A DNA stretch of 64,000 nucleotides, taken from assembly GCA_021818995.1 (NCBI GenBank), contig JAKASP010000001.1, positions 62,001 through 126,000 on the forward strand. Reading direction: 5' to 3'. Shown here one piece after another: positions 25,294 to 33,109 of this stretch. The translations under genes were made by a program, and so were the position numbers. The DNA comes from Microcaldota archaeon (GTDB lineage: Archaea; Micrarchaeota; Micrarchaeia; Micrarchaeales; CABMGC01). The notes under the pieces were generated by a model. The model was not told where the DNA came from, made no database searches, and worked only from the letters and a program-made list of their open reading frames with translations. The first letter of the stretch is position 1; each line of letters begins with the position of its first letter.

Positions 25294-26338
25294 GTATGTT
25301 TGTCAGCTGCGCTGCCTGGCCGCCTGTGCCGCACGGGTTCATCCACCAGACCTCGACGTTGTAAAGCCCGGGAGAGAGGGAGATCGTGTTTGTGTACGCT
25401 GTCGCACTCTGGCTCTTCCACGCTGCTCCAGCGAAAGTGTTCTGCCACACGGTGCCTATCGCCGCGACTCTGTAGAACACCTCCATCGCGCCGCCGGCCT
25501 CGATGTTGACAGCGGGGCTCGCCGAGCCACTGATGTACAGCGTTGTCGAGGCTATGGAGAGCACGGAGTTGTACGGGCTGCCGCACGCTATGTTCCCGTT
25601 CTGCAGGTTCGAGAGGAAGGAGGGATACGGGGCCGCCTTGACTCCGTAGTAAGTTGATCCGAGCATCGGGCCCGTGGTTGCGAACGCGTATGTGGTCTTG
25701 CTGCTCGTTACGTTAGTGAACCACGCACCGTTCTGCATCAGCGTGTAGTTGTTGGGCTGCAACGGCGTTACCTTGATTGTGTTGAACGGAAGCAGCTGCT
25801 GGCTCGGGGGCGCCTGGAGCGCAGCGACGCTGAATATTATCGTCCTGTACCTAGCTGGCATGCCGGTGAACGCTCCGCTGTACTGCACGTTCTCGAAATG
25901 GCAGCTGCCTATCGAGAGATTCGAGACGCCGGAGTTGCAGAACTGGGCGTTGAGAAGGTAGAAGCCCTGCACAAGCGTCGTGGGGCTTATCGGCCCGCCG
26001 ATCTTTGTAGTGCATGTTGACTGCTCCCCGGGGTAGACGAGGTTGGGCGTGCAGGCGCCGGTGTAGCTGCTGCTCTTAACGGTCACTATCGTGTTCGAGA
26101 CGTTGACGGGTACGCCCTGCGAATTGGTGAGCGAGAAGGTGACCATGGTGTAGCCCGCTGTCTGGTTGGTGTAGATGGATGCAAGGTTGCAGGTAGGCCC
26201 CGCGAAGGCGCTGCACTGCGACGGTATCGTGGACGCAGGGGCGCCGGAGATGAAGAGTATCACGAGCACAACTGCGCCTAGCACCAGGAAGAGGAAGCTG
26301 TACGTCGAAAGGAACTCGACCGAGGATTGTGAGCGCAT
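25286..26338 (-). CDS. Archaeal pilin-like protein with class III signal peptide
   Basis: 350 residues. The N-terminus MRSQSSVEFLSTYSFLFLVL has the Q-S-S-V-E-F motif of archaellin and adhesion-pilin precursors (DUF361-type), cut by a prepilin peptidase before the hydrophobic stretch. The remainder is exterior, rich in Ser/Thr/Asn/Pro with beta patterning and paired Cys (SQCSAFAGPTC). It is probably a surface filament or adhesin. It is unrelated to the VirB2-like subunit. No prepilin peptidase gene is in the window. Confidence 0.82.
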   Translation of the reverse strand: MRSQSSVEFLSTYSFLFLVLGAVVLVILFISGAPASTIPSQCSAFAGPTCNLASIYTNQTAGYTMVTFSLTNSQGVPVNVSNTIVTVKSSSYTGACTPNLVYPGEQSTCTTKIGGPISPTTLVQGFYLLNAQFCNSGVSNLSIGSCHFENVQYSGAFTGMPARYRTIIFSVAALQAPPSQQLLPFNTIKVTPLQPNNYTLMQNGAWFTNVTSSKTTYAFATTGPMLGSTYYGVKAAPYPSFLSNLQNGNIACGSPYNSVLSIASTTLYISGSASPAVNIEAGGAMEVFYRVAAIGTVWQNTFAGAAWKSQSATAYTNTISLSPGLYNVEVWWMNPCGTGGQAAQLTNIPK

Positions 26339-26431
26339 GCGAACTGTTAGAATGCTCGTAAAGTCTTTTTATCCTTATCCTGAGGAATAGGATCAGAGGA
26401 GAAAGGTGAGCGAACGCTTGAGAGGAGCCAG

Positions 26432-27232
26432 GTGTTTTTCAAACCGGTAAAATCACTAGGCCAGCACTTCCTTGTGAACAGGGCTGTGGCCGAGGTCGAG
26501 GCTGAGCACGCGCTGGGCAAGAGGGTGATAGAGATGGGGCCCGGGCAGGGAATACTGACGCGCGAACTGTGCAAGAGGGCGAAACACGTTGTAGCCGTAG
26601 AGCTCGACCGCAACCTCTTCCTCATGCTGAAGGGCGAGATGAAGGAGAAGAACCTCAGGCTCGTGAACAAGGACTTCTTCGAGGCGAGCGACGAGGAGTT
26701 GGGGCTCGCTGACACCGACATAATGATAGCCAACGTGCCATACAAGCTCTCCAGCAGGGTCATAGACTTTCTGTTCGACCACAGGCTGCAGGCGGTGCTC
26801 TGCCTGCAGAAGGAGTTCGTGCAGCACATGACCGCAAAGCCCGGAACCAGGAACTACTCGAGGCTGAGCGTGATGTTCCAGCTCGGCTTCACGCACACGA
26901 GACTTGTCGAGGTCTCCCGCGGGAGCTTCAGGCCCATACCTAAAGTGGACTCGGTTGTGATCTACATGAAGCCGCGCGGACGGGATGTAGATGAGAATGA
27001 GAGGCGAGTGATAAGCGCGCTCATGCAGCACAAGAAGAAGACGGTAAAGAATGCGATCGTAGACTCGTGCGGTAACCTTGGAATGGACGCGCGCGCCGCG
27101 CGGGGCGAGACTGGGAGGCTGGAGGAGAGGGAGAGCAGGGTCTTCAAGCTAAGCCCCGAAGAGATACTAGCGGTTGCGAAGAAAGTTTCTACTGGAATGA
27201 GTAGTAGGGCTCCTGCACCTGCTCGAGAATGA
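26432..27232 (+). CDS. ksgA: 16S rRNA dimethyladenosine transferase KsgA/Dim1
   Basis: 266 residues. It dimethylates two adjacent adenosines near the 3' end of 16S rRNA. Motif I is VIEMGPGQGILTREL, motif II region VAVELDRN, motif IV IANVPYKLSS and the C-terminal helical domain is present. GTG at 26432 follows GAGGAG. The N-terminal SLGQHFLVN is typical. The 3' end overlaps the convergent metallo-hydrolase gene by 44 bp. Confidence 0.95.
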   Translation: MFFKPVKSLGQHFLVNRAVAEVEAEHALGKRVIEMGPGQGILTRELCKRAKHVVAVELDRNLFLMLKGEMKEKNLRLVNKDFFEASDEELGLADTDIMIANVPYKLSSRVIDFLFDHRLQAVLCLQKEFVQHMTAKPGTRNYSRLSVMFQLGFTHTRLVEVSRGSFRPIPKVDSVVIYMKPRGRDVDENERRVISALMQHKKKTVKNAIVDSCGNLGMDARAARGETGRLEERESRVFKLSPEEILAVAKKVSTGMSSRAPAPARE

Positions 27233-27848
27233 TGCTGTTCTTCACCTTCTTCCTGAACTCTTCCTCGGCCTTCCTCGCGCCCTCCTCTCCGAGCAGCGCG
27301 CGGTAGTGCATTGGGACAAATGCTTTTGCATGTATGAGCTTTGCTGCGCTGGCAGCCTCGTCGACGGTCATCACGTAGTGCCCGCCAGCCGGCAGCAGCG
27401 CTATGTCTGCGCTTACGCTCTTCATCTCGTCGATGACATCTGTGTCTCCGGCGTGGTAAACCTTCACTCCGTTGGCGTCTATCACGTAGCCGACCCAATC
27501 GTTAGCTTTCGGATGGAACTCTTTGTTTGTGTTGTACGCCCGCACCGTGCTGAAGCCTATCCCCTCTATCTCATACTCCCTCTCGGGCTCGACAGCCAGC
27601 ACCTTCTTCCCAGATAGCTTGCTCGCAGTCTCCTTTGGCGCGACGAACTGCGTCTTGCCGGTCACTATCTTCCCGAGGGCCTCCTCGTTGAAGTGATCGA
27701 AATGGGTGTGCGTTATGAAGACGATATCTGCCTTTGGCATCTCGGCGCGAATCCTGAACGGGTCGATGTAGACGTTCTTGCCATTAATCTCCATCATGAA
27801 GCCCGCATGCTCTATCCACTTGAGAAAACTCAGGTCCATGCTTTCCAT
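27189..27848 (-). CDS. UPF0173 metallo-beta-lactamase-fold hydrolase
   Basis: 219 residues. The metal-binding HTHFDH (about 46-51) and later HAGDTD and PAGGHYVMT segments define the UPF0173 family of the MBL fold, whose members hydrolyse or are thought to hydrolyse ester or phosphodiester bonds. Start ATG at 27848. A nearby alternative ATG begins MDLSFLKWIEH. The physiological substrate is unknown. Confidence 0.92.
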   Translation of the reverse strand: MESMDLSFLKWIEHAGFMMEINGKNVYIDPFRIRAEMPKADIVFITHTHFDHFNEEALGKIVTGKTQFVAPKETASKLSGKKVLAVEPEREYEIEGIGFSTVRAYNTNKEFHPKANDWVGYVIDANGVKVYHAGDTDVIDEMKSVSADIALLPAGGHYVMTVDEAASAAKLIHAKAFVPMHYRALLGEEGARKAEEEFRKKVKNSIILEQVQEPYYSFQ

Positions 27849-27889
27849 ACGCTTCTAAACTATAAAATCCTTCTGCTCCAAATAGAAGC

Positions 27890-28786
27890 ATGAACCTAAT
27901 CGTAGCGGTGCCGGTAGACGAGGCGCTGGCGTCGTTCATGGGAAAGAAGGGGTCCGCGAACAGCATAACCTTCTACAACAGGAAGGAGGGCGGCGACGTC
28001 ATAGTCGCGCTGCTGCCCAGCCAAGACGAGGACAAGACATACGCGCTTGCTGAATCGCTGCTCGTTGCGTCGAGCGTGGTGCTCAGCACCGCAAACCTTG
28101 ACAAGAGGTTCGGTGAGGCGCTGGTCGCGTGCTCCCTGCTCGACAAGAAGGTGCTCGTGACTGACGACAACGACGCGTCCGCGCTTCTGAAGGACGCGGG
28201 GCTCAGGGATTACTCTATCGTCTCGAGGAGCGACCTGCTCGTCAGGCTGCGCGAGACCGCATCGGCGCAGGCGGATGGCCCTGTGAGAGTGGACATAGAC
28301 AAGGCCTTTCCGGTCAAGGGCATAGGCACAGTTGTGCTAGGGTTCGTGACCCGCGGCACGCTCAGGCAGCACGACAAACTGTTCCACACTTCAGGCAAGG
28401 AGGTGCTTGTGCGCTCGATGCAGAGCCAGGACGAGGACATTACAACTGCCATAACTGGAACGCGCGTAGGCATATCGCTCAAGGACATCGGCGACAAGGA
28501 GGTGGAGAAGGGCGACCTGCTCACCACGCAGGCGGTTGCGAAGCGTGGCACGCTCACGATAGAGTACAGGGTCGGGAAGATGGCGAGGGAGAGCGTTGTT
28601 GAGGGCGCGCGCTATGGGATCGCGAGCAACTTCTCGTACAGCGAGTGCACTGTCAAGAGCGCGAGCGGGAGTACGCTTGTCCTGGAGCTGACGAGCCCGT
28701 TCCCCGCAGAGCCCGGGGACAGGGTGCTGCTCATCCGGAAGCAGCTTCCGAGGATATTCGCCGCTGGCAGTGTGGGCAAGGCTTAA
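27890..28786 (+). CDS. EF-Tu/SelB-like domain protein without GTPase motifs
   Basis: 298 residues. Residues about 130-215 match domain II of translational GTPases (DKAFPVKGIGTVVLGFVTRG, then VRSMQSQDEDI and VGISLKDIGDKEVEKGDLL). A domain III-like beta barrel follows. The N-terminal 120 residues keep an alpha/beta layout but lack a P-loop GxxxxGK and the DxxG and NKxD motifs. Archaea encode such SelB-like paralogues, role unknown. A TATA box (CTATAAAATC) lies about 30 bases upstream. Confidence 0.85.
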   Translation: MNLIVAVPVDEALASFMGKKGSANSITFYNRKEGGDVIVALLPSQDEDKTYALAESLLVASSVVLSTANLDKRFGEALVACSLLDKKVLVTDDNDASALLKDAGLRDYSIVSRSDLLVRLRETASAQADGPVRVDIDKAFPVKGIGTVVLGFVTRGTLRQHDKLFHTSGKEVLVRSMQSQDEDITTAITGTRVGISLKDIGDKEVEKGDLLTTQAVAKRGTLTIEYRVGKMARESVVEGARYGIASNFSYSECTVKSASGSTLVLELTSPFPAEPGDRVLLIRKQLPRIFAAGSVGKA

Positions 28787-28811
28787 AATATCTGCTAGAC
28801 AGAATAGGTAC

Positions 28812-29366
28812 ATGGAGGCAGTCTGGAAAAGATTTTTCGCAGTAGCACTGCCGATGCTGCTTCTGGCGCCTCTGCTCATACACGGCCTGCAGTTCGCATG
28901 GACCGACATATTCTCTAGCATATGGAACAGCATCTGGAACGCCATCTCAGGCATCCTGCACATCTCGACCCCTAACGCGCAGCAGCAGTTCGCGAGCAAG
29001 CTGGAGCAGCTGCAGACGAACGAGAGCCCGCTGACGCAGTTCTACCTGGCAAACGCGGCCAAGTACGCAAAGCAGTTCAACGTCAGTGCGAACACCAGCT
29101 GGTCGGTGCAGGTAACAGACGTCAACTCGAGCACGAGCCCGGTTGTGGGCCAGCTCACCGCGGTTTGGAACAACACTGCCAAGAGCCTCTTCATCTACAG
29201 CGGCATAGTCAACACCACAGGCATGCCCATCTTCGCTGTGAGCGTGACGCACAGCACCTTCCTTGCGCTCTCCAGGGACGCCCTGGCGCAGAGCATAAAC
29301 GGCGCGATAGCAGACTTTGGGATAGCAGAGGCGACGCACGCCATCTCCTTCAGGCGCATATCCTAG
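28812..29366 (+). CDS. Membrane-anchored exterior protein, unknown
   Basis: 184 residues from ATG. The TATA-like element in GGCTTAAAATA is about 25-30 bases upstream, giving a leaderless message. One N-terminal membrane helix (about 9-28) is followed by an amphipathic stretch (FSSIWNSIWNAISGILHI) and an exterior domain with sequons (NVSANTSWSVQV, WNNTAKSLF). No family is recognised. It follows the SelB-like gene on the same strand but has its own promoter. Confidence 0.75.
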   Translation: MEAVWKRFFAVALPMLLLAPLLIHGLQFAWTDIFSSIWNSIWNAISGILHISTPNAQQQFASKLEQLQTNESPLTQFYLANAAKYAKQFNVSANTSWSVQVTDVNSSTSPVVGQLTAVWNNTAKSLFIYSGIVNTTGMPIFAVSVTHSTFLALSRDALAQSINGAIADFGIAEATHAISFRRIS

Positions 29367-29438
29367 GCGCTTAATCACGAGAGGCGCTGATAACAAAGTA
29401 TAAATAAGTTGTAGTCGAGAGCATATCCGGTGAATTGA

Positions 29439-29936
29439 GTGGACAAAAACCTGATGTACATTGCTGGAGCGCTCGTAATAATCATAGTTGCTGCGCTGAT
29501 CATACTTTCCGGATTCACACTGCAGCCCTCGGCACCGACCACAATACCCAAGAACCTCACTACGGTTACGATAAGCAACATCACGACCACGATAGTCCAT
29601 AACATAACCACGGCCACGGGCCCCAACCTCGCCTCGTGCAACGGCTACAACTACTCGATCTCGCAGTCGTACTACAGCGCTGTCGGCTCGTGCAACTGGA
29701 GGGGCGGACTGGTTAACGTGACGCTTTACGGAGGCAGCTTCAACAACGTAGTGATACAGATAGTGGAGCAGAACGTGACAACGACTCCGTTCAACACGAG
29801 CATAAGCGGCGTACCGTGCTCGCAGCACTCCCCGGAGGTCACTTACATGCCTCCTGGAAACTACAAGGTCACGTTCTCGGCAGGCTCGTCCTACACGACA
29901 AGCTGCGGCAGCGCGACAATGAGGATAAGCCACTGA
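29439..29936 (+). CDS. Small membrane-anchored exterior protein
   Basis: 165 residues from GTG. A TATA box (TATAAATAAG, near 29398-29408) is well placed. One N-terminal helix (about 5-27) anchors a Thr/Asn-rich domain with four Cys (ASCNGYNYSIS, GSCNWRG, GVPCSQHS, TSCGSATM), probably two disulfides, and many sequons. Secreted, function unknown. It is convergent with msrA, 4 bases apart. Confidence 0.75.
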   Translation: MDKNLMYIAGALVIIIVAALIILSGFTLQPSAPTTIPKNLTTVTISNITTTIVHNITTATGPNLASCNGYNYSISQSYYSAVGSCNWRGGLVNVTLYGGSFNNVVIQIVEQNVTTTPFNTSISGVPCSQHSPEVTYMPPGNYKVTFSAGSSYTTSCGSATMRISH

Positions 29937-29940
29937 TTGG

Positions 29941-30522
29941 CTACTTCTTCAGCAGCCTTGTGTACTCCTTGCGGAACTTCGCCACCTTCGGCGCTATCAC
30001 AACACGGCAGTAGCCCTGCTCAGGGTTCTTCTTGAAGTAGTCCTGGTGGTAGTCCTCGGCCTTGTAGAAGGCCTTGAACGGCTCCAGCTTGGTGACCAGC
30101 GGCCTGTCCCAGAGCTTCTCCTTCTCGACCTCATCCATGACCTCCTCTGCAGTGCGCTTCTGCTCCTCGCTGTGGTAGAAGATGACCGAACGGTACTGGG
30201 TGCCCACGTCCGCGCCCTGCCTGTTCATTGTAGTTGGGTCGTGCACCGTGAAGAAGATCTTCAGCAGCTGCCTGTACGAGATGACCTTCGGGTCGAAGGT
30301 GATCTGGTTCACCTCTGCATGGTTTGTGAGGCCGGTGCAGACGAGCGCGTACGATGGATTGGGGATTATGCCGCCGGAGAACCCTGACACGACTTTCTTC
30401 ACGCCCTTTAGCTCGGTGAATATGGCCTCTGTGCACCAGAAGCAGCCGCCACCAAGCGTCGCTACCTCCTCGCTGCCTTCAGGCTTTGCCTTTTCGTGAT
30501 TATCTTGGCGCTGCGTTTTCAG
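29941..30522 (-). CDS. msrA: Peptide methionine sulfoxide reductase MsrA, CTG start
   Basis: MsrA reduces methionine-S-sulfoxide. The catalytic motif GGCFWC is present only upstream of the first ATG, in the frame that reads VATLGGGCFWCTEAIF, so the common start at 30402 would remove the active site. Upstream to the in-frame stop there is no ATG, GTG or TTG, but a CTG at 30522 overlaps the preceding stop as CTGA, the same coupling as an ATGA overlap. That gives 193 residues, a normal length. The rest (SGFSGGIIPNPSY, DPTTMNRQGADVGTQYRS) is standard MsrA. Confidence 0.92.
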   Translation of the reverse strand: MKTQRQDNHEKAKPEGSEEVATLGGGCFWCTEAIFTELKGVKKVVSGFSGGIIPNPSYALVCTGLTNHAEVNQITFDPKVISYRQLLKIFFTVHDPTTMNRQGADVGTQYRSVIFYHSEEQKRTAEEVMDEVEKEKLWDRPLVTKLEPFKAFYKAEDYHQDYFKKNPEQGYCRVVIAPKVAKFRKEYTRLLKK

Positions 30523-31073
30523 CTTATCACATCGACATATGCAACAGAGGAGTTAGCCGATTGGGAAGAGGAGTCGGAGACGTGCAGCTTCAGGTAGTAG
30601 ATTCCAGGAAGCAGCGTGTTGTATCCAGATACCGTCTGGAAGTTGCAGGTTGTCGACTGCGCCGTGGCGTTGAGGCAGACGAAGTCGCCGAAGCTGGAGG
30701 TGAAGTTTGAGGATGTGTTCATTACGGCTGCGAACCACTGGTAGCTGTATGGCGGTATGCCGCCTTGCGCCCCGGCATCCGAGATTGTGGTGTTGGCGCC
30801 CATCCTGACTATCTGCGATGACGGCTGCGGGGCCGGCTCGCTCAATTGCGAAGAGGAGCCAACAGAGGTTGTGGCCGCTGTGCTGGTTGTCGTCTGCGTT
30901 GCGCCGGACCTTATCGAAGTTGTGAGCGTAGTGGATGCGGTGGTGGTTATTGTGGAGTTGTTGGGGTTCGAGTGGCGAGGCGAGAGAACGTAGAGGGCGC
31001 CGGCTGCAGCTATCACGAGCAAGAAAGCTACAGCTAGTATAGGTATGACTGGAATCTTGTGCCTCCTGTGCAT
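30519..31073 (-). CDS. Membrane-anchored protein with Thr/Ser-rich stalk and Ig/PKD-like domain
   Basis: 184 residues. A basic N-terminus and one membrane helix (about 9-29) are followed by a low-complexity Thr/Ser stalk (about 36-90). A single beta-sandwich domain (about 95-184) has GGIPPYSYQWFAAV, a hallmark of PKD or Ig-like repeats in archaeal surface proteins. Two Cys (VCLNAT, TTCNFQ) probably pair. Its stop overlaps the msrA start by four bases, so the two are coupled. Confidence 0.78.
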   Translation of the reverse strand: MHRRHKIPVIPILAVAFLLVIAAAGALYVLSPRHSNPNNSTITTTASTTLTTSIRSGATQTTTSTAATTSVGSSSQLSEPAPQPSSQIVRMGANTTISDAGAQGGIPPYSYQWFAAVMNTSSNFTSSFGDFVCLNATAQSTTCNFQTVSGYNTLLPGIYYLKLHVSDSSSQSANSSVAYVDVIS

Positions 31074-31128
31074 CGGCCCACCGCCAGATTACCGATTGGT
31101 TGCAGCTTAATTATATTGTTTTTGCTGC

Positions 31129-31143
31129 GCTTGGGGTTGCTGG
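31129..31143. repeat. Element left attachment repeat (15 bp)
   Basis: GCTTGGGGTTGCTGG, identical to the repeat inside tRNA-Trp at the other end. Here it is not part of a tRNA, as expected for the displaced copy of an att core. Confidence 0.85.
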
Positions 31144-31281
31144 TTTCCGCACATTATACCGCTACATTCTCGCTTACGCCCTCTCTATTACAGGATTAGC
31201 AGTTTTGGTATTTAGAGCGAATGAGCAATTAATGGGCATACTCACGTTCTTTTTAGGACTGCTGTTGCTTTTGCTGGAAGC

Positions 31282-31461
31282 TTATCGGTTCAGCAACCCC
31301 CTATCTTTGAATTCAAGAAGGATACCAAAGAAGCAAATAGTAAAGCCTACAGCGAACACAGCCCCGTTATTGAAAATTGCCGCTGCGATTACAAGAACAG
31401 CCCCAATCCCGAGCATACTATCTGAACTCGACACTTTAATGCCCAGAAACTCCAATTCCAT
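31282..31461 (-). CDS. 59-residue two-TM membrane protein of the element
   Basis: ATG at 31461 with TATA-like TTTAAAAC centred about 25 bases upstream, the leaderless spacing seen elsewhere in the window. The product begins MELEFLGIKVSSSDS, then two hydrophobic helices (LGIGAVLVIAAAIF and FAVGFTICFFGILLEF) and a basic end (KDRGLLNR). The charge pattern is that of a real hairpin membrane protein. Function unknown. It lies antisense to the open frame of the left end. Confidence 0.6.
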   Translation of the reverse strand: MELEFLGIKVSSSDSMLGIGAVLVIAAAIFNNGAVFAVGFTICFFGILLEFKDRGLLNR

Positions 31462-31564
31462 GTTTCTCTACCGCAATTTAAGTTTTAAAGCTATTCAGTT
31501 TGGCATAAAGCTTAGGCAAGCCATTCAATTCGACGCATTCCCACACTTTGTTCTTGAGTGCTCA

Positions 31565-31780
31565 GGCTCGCTTGGGCGAGCCTTCGCTATCTTGCAAGCG
31601 CATAGAAGCCCAATCACAGCGAGCACGCCTGCCCAATCGACGCCGAAGGCGTCTTGGGGGGCAGGCGTGCGAGCATTCACTCTCCATACTGATAGTATGG
31701 AGTTTCTCTGCTCGCCTGATTATCAAGTCAACTTCTCCACGCTCCGAGCCCTTCGGGCTCGGCCAGAGGAAAGCGTGGAG
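31565..31780. other. Array of strong hairpins upstream of the integrase
   Basis: Four perfect stem-loops stand in a row. Stems are GGCTCGC/GCGAGCC (31565-31582); CACGCCTGCCC/GGGCAGGCGTG (31624-31669) enclosing GACGCC/GGCGTC; CTCCATAC/GTATGGAG (31682-31702); and CTCCACGCT/AGCGTGGAG (31735-31780) enclosing CCGAGCCC/GGGCTCGG. Loops are short. The segment is more GC-rich than the rest of the element. It could be a structured RNA, an origin, or recombinase accessory sites. It ends 16 bases before the integrase ATG. Confidence 0.8.
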
Positions 31781-31796
31781 CTTGATAGATGATGAT

Positions 31797-32651
31797 ATGG
31801 TGTTCGAAACGACGCAATCTCAAGAGGTGTCCATTATGATAAACGAGGACACCAAACTTGATGAGCTTGAGCACGTCAAAAAAGAGTTGCAAGCCCTTCT
31901 ACCTCTACTTAGCAAATGGAGAGTTGAAGAACTTCAACAGATAATCTCTCACCATTACACGACGAAGTGGAAACACAGAAAGTTTAGGAAATATGGAAGC
32001 TTGAGCAAGGCATTCAGCCAAGAGGAACTCGACAAGTTTTTTGCAGTAATCAAAGAAGATCGCTTTAGATTGCTGTATTCCTATCAAGCTTATTGTGGAT
32101 TGCGAGTAGGCGAAGTTTGTCAGCTCAACGTCAAGGACTTCGATTTTAACATAAGAGAATTGAGAGTAAAGACAGAGAAGGCGCACACACTCGACACTCT
32201 GCGAGTGCCCCAATTCCTGTTTGAGCAAACTTTAGAATATATCAGAGAGCACACAATAGAAATCGACAAGGCGCAAGGCTATTTGTTTTACGTCGATAAG
32301 AGGCACAGCCGAACCGACAAGCCATACATAGACTTGAACTACATAAGAAACACATTCCGCTATTACATCTCGCTCGCTGGCTTGAACGAGGTTTATGATG
32401 AGTCAGAGGAGAGCGTGCAGGGCAGGACAAAAAGAAGCCTGCACAGATTGACCACGCACAGCTTGAGGCACTATGCAATAACGAAATTCAATCGGGCTGT
32501 CGGGGGCGACATTATGCTGACGAAGGCATTCGCTCGGCATAGAGAGATTTCTTCGACGCAAGTTTATGTGCATACATCAAGAGAGGAGTTATATTCGGCG
32601 ATTGAACATGCGTTTGCTATAGACAAGCCAATTATGAAGGAGATGGTGTAA
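31797..32651 (+). CDS. Tyrosine recombinase (integrase) of the tRNA-Trp element
   Basis: 284 residues. The catalytic domain has Arg I in YCGLRVGEV, the HxxR box THSLRHYA, His in FARHREISSTQVY and the nucleophile Tyr in TQVYVH. A short N-terminal helical domain replaces a full core-binding domain. ATG at 31797 is chosen because the open frame upstream runs through the hairpin array and encodes no plausible protein. It should carry out integration and excision between the 15-bp repeats. Codon use is AT-rich and unlike the flanks. Confidence 0.92.
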   Translation: MVFETTQSQEVSIMINEDTKLDELEHVKKELQALLPLLSKWRVEELQQIISHHYTTKWKHRKFRKYGSLSKAFSQEELDKFFAVIKEDRFRLLYSYQAYCGLRVGEVCQLNVKDFDFNIRELRVKTEKAHTLDTLRVPQFLFEQTLEYIREHTIEIDKAQGYLFYVDKRHSRTDKPYIDLNYIRNTFRYYISLAGLNEVYDESEESVQGRTKRSLHRLTTHSLRHYAITKFNRAVGGDIMLTKAFARHREISSTQVYVHTSREELYSAIEHAFAIDKPIMKEMV

Positions 32652-32692
32652 TCAGAGGAAGACATAAAAAATCTATTTCAGAAGATGAAGAT

Positions 32693-33109
32693 ATGAAAGC
32701 ACAAAGAGGAGGAGGCGGAGGATTCATTTTACTTGTGATAATAGTATTAGTGGTGGCTTCCTTATCTCTTGCAAGTTTTCAAACAAAACAAGTTTTAACT
32801 ATCTCTCTTGTTAAGAACAATACCTTTTACGCTGGAGGGAATTCATGGAACGTAGAAGTAAGCACTGAAAACGTTACATATCTGCAATTTCTTAATTATT
32901 CTACAAAACCGCCCTCAATCAATGATGGAACTATTTCAGTATTAATTCAGATACAAAATTCTTCGATGCTTCTGTTCAATAAGACCTATTATGTTAGCAC
33001 ATTGAGGGCTTACGAAATACACACATACCAGCCTGTGATTGCGGGTTCTTACCTTAACATCAGCATTCCCTCTTCTGCTTTCCAAAGGTCGATTCAAATT
33101 GGCAAATAA
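32693..33109 (+). CDS. Membrane-anchored exterior protein of the element
   Basis: 138 residues. A glycine-rich basic start (MKAQRGGGGG) precedes one membrane helix (about 11-29). The remainder is an exterior beta-type domain of about 105 residues with several sequons (VKNNTFYAG, TENVTYLQFLNYST). No homologue is recognised. AT-rich codons match the integrase. Its end overlaps the start of the next frame. Confidence 0.72.
   Translation: MKAQRGGGGGFILLVIIVLVVASLSLASFQTKQVLTISLVKNNTFYAGGNSWNVEVSTENVTYLQFLNYSTKPPSINDGTISVLIQIQNSSMLLFNKTYYVSTLRAYEIHTYQPVIAGSYLNISIPSSAFQRSIQIGK

Larger units (their letters stand above)
31130..31792 (+). other. Open frame at left end of element: possible displaced C-terminal half of a membrane protein
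   Basis: The frame is open from the att core to 31792. Its first 55 codons encode two convincing membrane helices (ILAYALSITGLAVLVF and ILTFFLGLLLLLLEA) with a short polar loop. It has no good start, because the protein would begin beyond the right end of the element. In the circular form this frame continues in phase from the gene at 33099. The later part overlaps the antisense 59-codon gene and the hairpin array and may be non-coding read-on. Confidence 0.35.

Noticed and set aside
31548..31796. Longer integrase start
   Set aside because: The extra residues come from the hairpin array and have no protein-like pattern. The ATG at 31797 gives a normal short recombinase.
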